In this document: piece by piece, positions 23,901 to 35,900 of the stretch
Layout: every line of letters starts with the position of its first letter
Position numbering within the stretch: position 1 is the stretch's first letter
NCBI GenBank assembly: GCA_934045075.1
Contig: OW203729.1
Location: 8,174,704 to 8,238,703, forward strand
DNA: 64,000 nt
Origin: Yponomeuta sedellus
Taxonomy: Eukaryota > Arthropoda > Insecta > Lepidoptera > Yponomeutidae
Reading direction: 5' to 3'
Translations under genes and position numbers: made by a program
Notes under the pieces: model-generated
What the model saw: only the letters and a program-made list of their open reading frames with translations
The model's database searches: none
What the model was told of the DNA's origin: nothing

Positions 23901-26900
23901 TACTTGATATAACGATTGATTATAAATTATTTTCCTTTTTTATGTACAATAAAAGTTTCTCTATATCTATCTGTCTATGTATATTTGCCGAAGAGTTTGA
24001 GCTGTATTTTACTTGTCTTACCTTTAAAACGCTCAACTATTATAAAATAATTTATAGAACACTTGAGAGGAAAATGGGGTAAATATAGTCTTACAATCGT
24101 TATGTATCAAGGCTCCTGCGTTTCGGTCAATTGCGGATTATTGCAGATTCAGTCGGCAGCAACACAACCTTGACGTGCGTAGGTATTACTCTGCAAATGT
24201 CGTTGAAATAACGCAAAACTTGACAACCTTACTTAAAATAAGTTGAATTTGCGTGGAAAACAGAATTGTTCACATACCTCAGCAAATCCGTGGTAGGCAC
24301 GCTTCGTGATTACATTCATACACTGCCTTTGAGAGAAGACCTATGTCCTGCAGTGGAGCACTAAAAAAACCGCTTATCCTAATTAGCTATTTGGCGCACC
24401 AACAACCAACAACGTATCCGAAAGTTTCTTACTCTTTTCCTGCTCTCAAAAAATTCGCTCATAGTCGGCATCGGCTTGTCCGCTGCTGCACCTCCGAAGG
24501 CGGAGAGAGTGGCCGGCAGAGGGAAGTCGAACTTGGGCTTTCTCGTGCTGTCTGGCATATCAGTGTCCATTCCTCGTAGATTACCTGCAAAAAACTTAGA
24601 TCTTTTCAACAGTTTCCATTTCATAAAACAAATGTGTTTCATGTGAATTTAATATCAATCCGACTTTGATGAAAGGAACTTGTGGTCTTTGTCTGAAAGT
24701 TAGAGACACATTTATTTAGATATGTTTGACAAATATATATATTAGAAAGTGTGTACAGCTCGAAAAAATATGAAGAGGCCCAAACTTATTGAACAGTCGT
24801 GAGTTCATCCACTTACACCATTATCAGCTGCTTCGCGAAGAGCCCAAATATTGATCTCAATATCGAAGTTAAGGTTGTTCATATCATTTATACCTCTAGA
24901 ACTTCCCTCTTTTCGGGTAGTAAAGGACGTTTTGTTCCTTGCACCTTGTACACAAACATACATACATAACCTCACGCCTGTATCCCAGAGGGCTAGGCAG
25001 AGACCAGGGACTGCCACTTGCCACGATCCTGACAGATCACCTTCGCTTCATCAACGTTCATAAGTCGTTGCATGCACGCACGCCGGTTCCGGGTACTTTT
25101 TATCTTTCCCTTTGCTGATACATCCCCTATCTGGTCGATGTATGTCCGCCTGGGACGACCCTTACCAACCCTTCCACTCACATTCGCAATATATATCTGT
25201 TTCGTCAATCTTTCTTCCTTCATCCTCTCCACATGTCCAAACCAACGCAACATTTCTTTCTCAATTCTAGTCACTACATCCTCTTTCAGTCCACAACGTT
25301 CTCTAATCAGACTATTGCGTATCCTGTCATTGAAAGTTACACTACACATACTTCTCAAGGACCTCATTTCAACTGCATTAATTCTACTTTCTTGCTTCTT
25401 TTGCCACACCCAAGTCTCGCTACCATACATAAGTGTTGGGACCAGCACGCCACTATGAATAGCCAATCTAGCTCTTTTGGAGATGTTTCGGCTGCACACA
25501 ATGGAGTGCAAGGCACCGTTTACACAATTTCCCGCTTTTACTCTTCTTTCTATATCACCTTCACACTTTCCATCCCTCGTAAACAGGCTCCCCAAATAGA
25601 CAAATTCTTTTACTTGTTCCACTCTTTCGCCTCTAATCGTTATCTTGTACACAAACCTGGAGGTATTTCATCATTACGTCTTGCCGATGGAAGCAACGCC
25701 ATAAATTGATACATCTGGTCCTTCGGAATCATGAACTGCTCCAGGTATTTCAGAAACTCTTTGTATGTAACATGATTCTGAAAAAAAAGTATTTTAAACC
25801 TTTGCAACAGGCCTCTTCTTCTTCTTAAATCACATTAATTTTGTAGATTGAGGTTTTTCGCGTCAAAAAAGTAAAAAAAAATTTGGTTAGTCTTTAATAA
25901 ACGTGATGTAGAGTTGTAGAACTCATGATATCAAATTATTTGATTGCCTCGTTGGTTTAGAGGTACATGCTTCGTATTCTGATTTGGACAAATAACTTCA
26001 GTCTGGGTATTTTTTACATGTTTGTGATGTTCTTGTCCGGTTAAAATTATTAACCTCCTAGTTCGGGACTAGGTAAATTGAGATGCGTGGACGTTATTAA
26101 AGTTTATTTAGGTTTATTTTATTTTGGATCCTCTAAACGTGACATAGTGTTGGTTTGGACATGTGGAGAGGATGAAGGAAGAAAGATTGACGAAACAAAT
26201 ATATATTGCGAATGTGAGTGGAAGGGCTGGTAAGGGACGTCCCAGACGGACTTACATCGACCAAATAGGGGATGTATTAGCAAAGGGAAAGATAAAAAGT
26301 ACCCGGAACCGGCGTGCGTGCATGCAACGACTTATGAACGTTGATGAAGCGAAGGTGATCTGTCAGGATCGTGGCAAGTGGCAGTCCCTGGTCTCTGCCT
26401 ACCCCTCTGGGATACAGGCGTGAGGTTATGTATGTAGTGTTGTACATTAAGCTTGACATGCGTTCATTTTACTTAGTTAAGTTACGGGTGACTTTGCTAC
26501 TAAGGTTAATGTGCTGTCGATTGGTAGATGAATGGGGAAGGAGGTCTACGTAGTCCTAGATTAATAGTTACCGCGAGATCTACTAAATAGTTGTAACGTG
26601 TGCTATTCAACACACCTTTTCTTCCCCAATCCAGTTTCTTTCAGCTGGTTCGGAGAGACCAAGTACGTCTATCCAGTGGTAGTAGTTCTTCGAATTGTTT
26701 CCATACCAGTATTTTATTATTACGTATCTGCAATGAAGCACGAGAGACTACCAAAAGGGTCTATTGTTTCCGTTGGTATTCTTGTACCAACGGCAACAAT
26801 AGACTTGGCAATATATTGCCAAAGCCTTCAATACAGGCGTTTGTGTAATTTAATTGTTAATTACGCCGAAACAGTATCTAAGAAGTGAAATATTTCAGTT

Positions 26901-29900
26901 TTAACTGATTTCAGTAAATAATATCTATTCTCACTCTTTCAGGAATAAAATTCCTTTCTCTCTTTGAGAATAGGTATCTAAGAAACAGTATCTAAGAAGT
27001 GAAATATTTCAGTTTTAACTGATTTCAGTAAATAATATCTATTCTCACTCTTTCAGGAATAAAATTCCTTTCTCTCTTTGATTGTTTGTGATTTCTCAAG
27101 TTCTACTAATTCTTTGAGTACAAATATTATTCTGAATTAGGAGATGATAAAAAATGTAATGAGATGGTGAGGGTCTTCTAAACTGGTTTTAGGACTCTTA
27201 ATAGATTGTACTTGTGAGTTATTTCGGTTTCAATAACGTTCATCGGTCACGCACGTGTCAATTACGGCGCTACGACGAACGTTGCAAAAAACGGCCATTT
27301 TTGCGGAAATCGATTAAAGTTCTACGACCTCAGGTATGACCTCATATATATCACGCCACTTTACTACTACGCTCTCAGAGGCCTTTTATTAAATCGGTGG
27401 TTCCGTCTTTTCCTTGCAAAATCTCCACGACAGACTATTTTAGTCAGCGTTTTTGGAGTGTTTTAAGGACTTAAGTTTTCATGAATGAGGCCGTTACTTT
27501 ATTGGCCCTAAATTCTTGCTGTAGGTTTGAAAAATTATATTATTGACATTTCCATAATATATGTTAAAGAAAGTTACACTTTGGTTGATGCAAACGGGCA
27601 TTAGTTCTACAGTCTTAAATGTATAGGAATTACTGCTCTACTCTGCTCAGCGCCTTGATTAAGTAACTTTTCACTCATACATCTGTGTGCAAAAACGGAA
27701 TGATTACTTAGCTCCGTCGTATAGATATGAGGCGTTTTATGTATCACACATAGCGGATACTGCATTTCAGTGGATATCTGATACGTGGCAGTGATATTAA
27801 GCCACATAATTGTACGACGATCCAGTAGATATGTCGTTTTAGCACAAAGATGTATACGTGTTACGTAATCAAGACGCCGCTTCTATATTACGCGCAGTGA
27901 CTCCTGAACGCCTCCAATCGTCTGTCAAATACCATAATAACAGCTATCGCAACCGTCAGGACTCCGACAGTCGCGTAATTACGTGTCTTCTTCTTCTTCT
28001 TCAGGCTTCATTAGTCCACTGCTAGACTAATTACGTGTCTAATTTAAACCAACTCACGCGAGCCCGTCGTCGACCATATGCTGCACTTCTGGCTGGTTGA
28101 CAATGTCTAGTAACTCCCCGTTATCAGGGTTCCGCTTGATGTCGACGAGCTGCCACGGTGAGATGAGCCCAAAGCGTACACAGCGCATCATCTCGACGCA
28201 GTACCGCTTTCGAGTCGACCAGTCGCCGTACAGCCATCGGATGCCGGCCATGAGGACTTCGATCTCGCTGGAATTTGGTAGTAAATGGCCGGATTTGAAG
28301 CGGATGTATAGAGAGTGAGATATGCGACAAGAAATTGCTTAGAAGTTACTGGATAAGTTCGTTACCCTTTTTTTTTTTGCAAGCCCACTAAGGCCGCGTT
28401 TTCACGGTCTTAGTGTACTCGGACCGAGTGCGCCAGCCGAGTAAACTAATGCTTCTGATTGGCTACGAGTATTTTGGTGTTGTCACGAAAAACCGTCCAA
28501 TCAGAAGCATTAGTTTACTCGGATGGCGCACTCGGTCCGAGAGTATTAAGACCGTGAAAACCTGGCCTAACTCTTTCTTCTCTGGTAGAAAATGCTTATG
28601 GCATTAAGTCCGTCGCATTGTACGTTTTTTTATTGAAGTGCAATAAAATGATCAATTAATAAATAAAGTGTAGTTTATGTTTGTATCTTTGGTAGCAATC
28701 AAAATTGTAATTTTGTTGAGATGACTTGCGTATTCGCTGGCTTGTAAAATACAGGTTGCCTAGTTGGAAAGTGAGGGCTTTCTTTCATTTTATTAGTTTA
28801 ATGTTTACAACTGTAACTTAGTTATTTAAATAAATCGTACTTACTTAAAATAACGTTTTTTTAGTTTGAGTTCTATACTAGGTAGGTTACTTTGGGCCAA
28901 TTTCTGAATTGAGAATTTCGCTCAGTAAATACTTAATTGTAGTGCTGTCTCTTCGAATTTCTCAGCAAAGAGCATGACAGAACGTTACTTAAGTATTTAC
29001 CTACTTAGTGAAATTTTCAATTCGGAAACCGGCCCTTAGTAATACCTACAGTGTCGCTGGAAGTTTGACCCTTCACGAAAAGTGAAGGGTCAAACTAATA
29101 TTCTTAGTAATGGCAACATATTTTCCATTAGTCAGTAGAATACCTTGGATTTGTTACCATTGTGTAGGCGTAAATTTATGTTCTAATGAAAGAGTGTGAC
29201 GTTTTTCCTTTTACCGTGACGGCTTACCATCGACACGCTAAGAAGAACAACCAACGTGTGAAGTGGCAAAATTAGTACAGTACAGTGCTACACAAGAAAT
29301 AAGTCTCGCGGATGTACCTGCGCAGATGACTACATTTTGGATGTGCGGCAAGTTGATCGACCAATCAGATAGTTTCATTTTATGGCAGGCCGCGCGCCTT
29401 TGTTGCTATTGGTTGATTCAACGTCATCGATGCAGGTGACTATTCGTTTGGCAATATTAGCGTGAGGCGTGAGCGAAAAAGGTAGCGCTACTGCGGCAAT
29501 CAATTCTGCACCTTAACCGTATCGGTTAAAGATCATGTTGAATGTACTTATAGCTTCGGGTACTTTCGTTGCACTTCTTCCTAGTCTGCGCGAACGTAGA
29601 TTCCCGAAGGGACTTTTATGATGTGTAGTACTGTACCGACCTTGTTACACAAATGTAGTTGGATCGCAGGAACGTCAATACTTCATCGGGCTCCAGATCT
29701 AGGAAATCCTTGGAGGCGACCAGGGGCAAGAAAAATCTCATCACGCGGGGTACCTGAAATTTCAAAACCAGTTAACTTACGTTTACTTACGTCCAAGTAT
29801 TATAATGCAAAACTGTCCGTTGGCTGTCCTTATAAATTTCTGCATTCGAAATGTGGTAACAGGGCCCTATTACTATGTTTAATAAAATACCTACATTAGT

Positions 29901-32900
29901 CAGATTTAAGCTAAAAACCTATTTAGAGGCTAAAAATTCCGCCCATGCCAGGACTCGAACCCGCGATCGTACCAGTGCTCTCCCAACTGAGCTAATGGGC
30001 AAGTGCCGGCATCAGCGAAATTTCGAACCTCTTTACAATATTCTCTGTATTTACAGGCAGTAGGCCGGAATTTAAGCCTCTAAATAGGTTTTTAAAATTG
30101 TCCTCAGCACGGGTTAGTGCAAAAAAAGAATATAAAGCCTAAAGGTATTTTTTTTTAGAATAACGAATTGCCTAGCAAACGTACAAAATTTCACTTTGCT
30201 TAACAAAATACTGTTGGGATGTAGCGTGTGACAATGTGAGTGTAATTGAAGCCGTTGTTCCGTCCTTCATTTACAACCAATACAAAATTTTTCAGTGCAA
30301 GCGTTTAAAGTTTTAATTATTTTGGAAAGAATATAAATAGAAGTGGAAGAATTATCTCAGTTGTTAACTACTTTTTATCGGAGAATAACAAAAGCAGTAC
30401 TTATTACAACAGTGTAGTCAGTACTATTATAGTACTATCTCACTACTGATGACTTTCGTTTTGTGACGTTGTGGAAATTAGTGTATGAGTTAATAAAGAT
30501 ACAAAAGTAAAAAAAAATGGATCCTCATATAAGAAATCTAATTTGTTTTGTTGTTAATTGTATTACGTTTTTTGTATTTTAATCTTTCAATCTATAATAA
30601 AAACGGCGATACATACAAATGACAAGTTTGGTGCGATTATAGACAGATAGATAGTTAGATAGAATATTCTATATATTCTATATTATAGTGCAGTCACTCA
30701 CTAAAACTAATATAAAAAGTCGGGGGGCTTAGCAGGGGAGGGAGTAACTTATCAATAATACCAATCCTTATACGTAATCTACGTCCTACGCTACGTTTGC
30801 CGCGACTCGGCAAACGTAGTGTAGGACGCCCTCCGACCAGGTGGGATGACGATCTGCGAAAAACTGCAGCCAGATGCTGGATGCGGCAAGCTGAAGACAG
30901 GGCGTCATGGCGCTCATTAGGCGAGGGCTATGTCCAGCAGTGGACTACATAATATAGCCTGAAAAAGAAGAAGATATATAATCAGTGACAACGTTTCTTT
31001 TACCATTAGATCCATGACAGGCGTCAACCCTTTTATTCTAGCTTCTCTATACAGCGTGAACGCCGTGTCTTCACTGAAGAGATTTTCATTTATGATGAAC
31101 GACCAGCACTGCTCCTCCAAATCCTTTATCGACAAGAACTGAGCCGCGCAGAACACGTCCAGCACATTGTCTCTCTTCAAAGCCTTGTTGCTTTCGGGAC
31201 CATTGAATATCATCCATTCGTAAATCGTGTGGAATGCTTCTGCTGTCACGTTTTCCTGGAAATAGTAAGTTTATACGCATGTTTTGGACCTCCTTGGTCT
31301 AGCGGTAGCACTCTGATTACCATGCCGGAGGTTGTGGGTTCGATTCACACTGGGGGCCACCGTACATTTGTACAAATGGTTGGGGGGTAGGTATTTATAT
31401 GTTTGTGATGTCCTTGCTTTTTTATCATAACACAGGGTATCCTAGTTTGGGACCAGGTGAAGAGATTGTGTTGTGTGGAATTTCTTATTTTTGTTATTTC
31501 AACTAGCTGTCCCGGCGAACTTCGTACCGTCAAAGTTTTTTTTTTTATTATTTTTTTTATTTTTTTTTATTTTTTAGTTTTCGTAATATCTCCATATTTT
31601 CTCACCATAAATGGTGAGACCTTCCCTGGAGTTCCACAAAAATAAAAAAAACAGAATTCAGCCAAATTGGTAAACCCGTTCTCGAGTATTAGTGAGACTA
31701 ACGACCAGCAATCCATTATTTTTATATATAAGATTATATGCTTTTAATTTATTTTAAATTAGCGAAAATCTATTTTAATGGAATAGATTTTGAAACGCGC
31801 AATACTGAAAAAATACACTTGTTTGTTACGTAACATGTATCACAAAAGTGATGTCGAATACCTTGTTACATTTAGTTACATTGAATGATTTTGAAGAAAC
31901 CTGTGTGTCTGGGGTGTTCACATACCTCAGCTCTTGAAAGTATCAGTCTACGGCGGGCACGCGCGGTAATTAGGCCCATACTCTCTGAGTGAAGGCCCGT
32001 GCTCTACAGAGGACGTATATGGACTACATAAAAGCAATACGTTTAATAGGTAAATTTACTTAATTTTTTGAAGATTACGGGGCGTTGCACCTACCTTAGT
32101 GAATGGGTTGAGGTTGATAATTAAATGTGTTTCTTTTGAATAAGTAAGTGATATGATAAGCAGAAGTACTTACGACTGGCAATTCGATTTCTCTGTGCGG
32201 GCTCGTGTCGAAGAACGAGGAGTAAACTTCAAGAACAATGTGGTGGCAGTGGAATTCTTCGTCTCCAATATGCACCACAGTGTCTGTGTTCCTGATATAA
32301 ACATGTTGAGTCAGATTCATAATAGTTTCATAGATTACTAGTTTAAAAAACCCACCGGTCCGTTGCCCGACCGTCACCAACTGTTTAATATTACATATTG
32401 TTTTTCGTCAATCTGTAAATTTTGCAATTCACAACAATGGAGGAAATAGGAGCCGATGCACGAGTGCAGCTGAACGTGACGAGGAAATGAAATAATAAGA
32501 AATAAAAGAAAGAACAGTTGACTTCAGATTATTATTTATTATTCATTCAGGTTATTGATACAAAAGTACCTACCTTGGTGAAGAAACTTGAGCATCTGAC
32601 ATTCTTCTTGTAAAATGACTAATGATATAACTTCAAAGAAGCGCTCGTGGCCTAGTAGAACCGAGTGATTGGAAACAATCACTTGAGTTAATCAACAACA
32701 AGCGCAGTCAGGCAGGATGGGTGACCGTCCCGTATCTACGCTAGTGGCATTTTCCCAGCGCTTCCGTGCTTCGCAAGGTACGCTAGGCCGTTGGTGCCGG
32801 CGGTCATGTAATGGCAGTCGTTAAGCCGTATCAGAGGGCTTATGGGCGGCTTGATAACTTCTGACAGTAAGGCCCGCTACTGTCTTATAATGCTCTAGCA

Positions 32901-35900
32901 ACCCGGACTTAGCCCTCGTGGTGGAGTATGGCCTAACTTTCCTGCGATGCTGGTAGAGACCCATGCCCCAACAGAGGGCACATACAAAAGGGTTGATAAT
33001 GATATACTACAAGTCGGATTTAAATTGCAATCTAGCTGTGAAAACTAAAAGAAGCTGCGAAACTAACACATAGTTGTGTATTCTTCTATAGAGATCCTGT
33101 ATCATATCTTGCTTCTTCGGTAACTGTATCCTCATCCAGTCCACTGGCTCCGCTTTCCCGTAGCCTAAGCTGACCAGGTCTTTTCCATGTTCTTCCTGCA
33201 CAATCGGGGACTTAAGATCCGCGTCAGCATATATCATAGTGACCGAGTGGTATGTCGGCGTATGCTGACCACCGTAGGCTGCTTCCTGATCTATATCTTC
33301 CTGTGTAACGGACGTCAATCTTAGGGCTTATTACAATGGTCTGTAAGCTGCTGCCCCTATGTTTGGGAGTGGGGGTCGAGGAGGTATTGAACTGGGTATT
33401 TGGTACCTCCAAGTTTATTGTATTCTAAACGTTTTAGTCTAGTTCCTGGCATGTTACAGTGCGTTTTTGTATGGGTATATTTATCGTCGTCGTCGTCAGG
33501 TTATACTAGTCCACTGCTGGACATATCCCTCCCCTAATGAGCGCTATAGCGCCCTGTCTTCAGCTTGCCGCATCCAGAATTTGTCTATATGGTATATTTA
33601 TAATTATTGAGAAACAATTATCAGCACTCTGATAATGTACGAATATGTCATGCTAGAAATTGCTTACTCTGTATCCTTGATTTAAAAGATACTAACCGAT
33701 TGTTGTGTACCATCGTCTTCGGTCTCTCTGTTCTCATTACCTTCAAATTTCACTTTGACCTTGGCCTGTGAGGGGTCGGCTAAGATCACGCCCACTGTCG
33801 AGGATTGGAACACCACCTAAGTAATGGGATAATCGAAACTAAACAGGAGAAAATTTTCACGGGTACGACACTAAATCAATATTTTAATTGCATCAACTTG
33901 GGATCAGAAACTGCTAAGCGAAAAGTGTTTATTTATAAGATTCGGAGACAGCGATAAGCTTTTGTTGTCATGAAGTAGCTTATTCTACACTTTCTTTTTA
34001 AATTAGCCTATAAACAGGCTTTCTCTCGGAGTGAGAGAGTAGGTATGTGTTTAATTACCACGCGTGCTCACCGTGCCCACGGGGATTGGCGATTTCAAGC
34101 GCTAAGGCTATTCAACACAATATCTAAATAAACCCAATTGAGCCGGTACAATCCGTAATGAGATGATTTATACAGCGTCTAGTTGCATCTTCACTCACAC
34201 TATAAATTGGCAAAGTGACCACTTGGATGCTGCAGTGCCTGCATGTACATATACCATACTTTGAATTCCACAAGAGTGGTCTCTACTTTCATCTACCTGC
34301 TTGTGCAGAACTATGCGTTTTTGCCAGTTATTGTGATCTTATTACTTACTATCAGGCTTACCTGATTTGATTGTACTTTCAAATTACCACTCGGCGTTGA
34401 TTTGAATGGAAACGCAATTCCTCTTTGGAACCCTAGGCTGCTGACGCTGTAGGGAGTAAAAAGAATAGATACATAATACTCGTAATAATGGTGGTTGGAA
34501 CACCTAGAAACGGGGTACCCATAGAATTATTAAAACGTACAGACAGAACCACAGTATAAGCTTCCAAAGTGTGGCAAAAAATTGGTAGCTTTTTTATTGG
34601 TAACTATTTACGCGAATATGTGCGTGCTTATGCGAACGTCTTTTTCTACAATACGCTTAGGTACACACATGGTACTTTAATGTGTGCGTGTCATGTGGTC
34701 TTTATGTGGTATATCTGTGTGATGCACCTAAATAGCCAAGAGGTCGGAAGGAAGGCGTTATGCAGTGCACCGTTGAGATCTAGGCCAAGCGTGTAGAGAC
34801 ACGCCAACTATAAAATTAAAGTGGCCACTATGCAAAGCATTCGAGCTAAATTGTTTCAGTAAAGTTTTAATGGTACCGTACTCAACAAGGAATCCTTAAA
34901 GTTTTGCCTGTCCATCCATCCGCCATTTTTCTGTCTGTCTGCGGCTTAGGATAGAGACGATAAATACTAGAGAGTTGGATTTTGGCAATCTTCACATTTA
35001 CTCAAAATATACAAAATGTACCCGGACTTGGCCCCCGTGGTGGAGTATGGCCTAAACTTCCTGTGATGCAGGAAGAGACCCGTGCCCCAGCAGTGGGGAC
35101 ACACAAGGGTTGATAACGGTAACGATACAAAATGGAATAAAACCTAAAAAAAAATGTTTTTCCCCTACCTACGACTAAATTAGGGATGCCATTATTCCTT
35201 TCGCCTACACCGTAGTGTGGGGTATTGTTGGATTTTTCGTTTAAAAATATTGTGGGTATAGGAACACAATTTCCAATTTAGGGTCTCGTTTGCGAAATAT
35301 TTAAGTTTAAAGCGCAATTTTTTGTCAGATTAAAACGTCCCCCTCCATCCCCTCTTTCGACTATCGACTGCTGAAAAAAAAAGTAAAAAAGAATCGGGGC
35401 GGTAGCCCAAATAATGAACTTAAAATAAGTAGACCTTATTAGTTAGCGGCGATCATTTATAAAAGTACAAAATACATTAAAAATTACTTTGATGAAGTAG
35501 TACGTTTTGTTAAGTAAATAAAAACTCCACTTCCTACGGAATCCTACACACGTATTACTATAACATAGATAAAAAAAGTTTATTCGCTATACCAAATAAC
35601 ACACACTGAAACTAGCAAACAAAAAAGACAAAAGCACTAAAACTAGCCCGCAACCGCCGTGTTAGTAACGTAGCGGATGAAATTGCAAAGTAAACACAGT
35701 CATTGCCAACTGAAGTGGACCACTTACCTAGAGTTCTCAGCACAGGACATATTGGGATCGTGCATCCCACCTCCAGCGTTTCTTGCGTTCTCACCGGTGA
35801 AGTTGCATGCATCTGTTTTCTTCCTCGACTTTCTGCATGACAAATGTTTTCATTCGTACGACGTTGTTTATGGTACGGCCACACTATCGCGATAACGCGA

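Noticed and set aside
25072..25709. Plus-strand frames of 128 and 158 codons
   Set aside because: Antisense of the truncated RTE ORF.
28058..28267. GC-AG intron after kelch exon 12
   Set aside because: First suspected because exons 12 and 14 were out of phase; the 112-nt exon 13 at 26616-26727 resolves it with a normal gtgagt donor.
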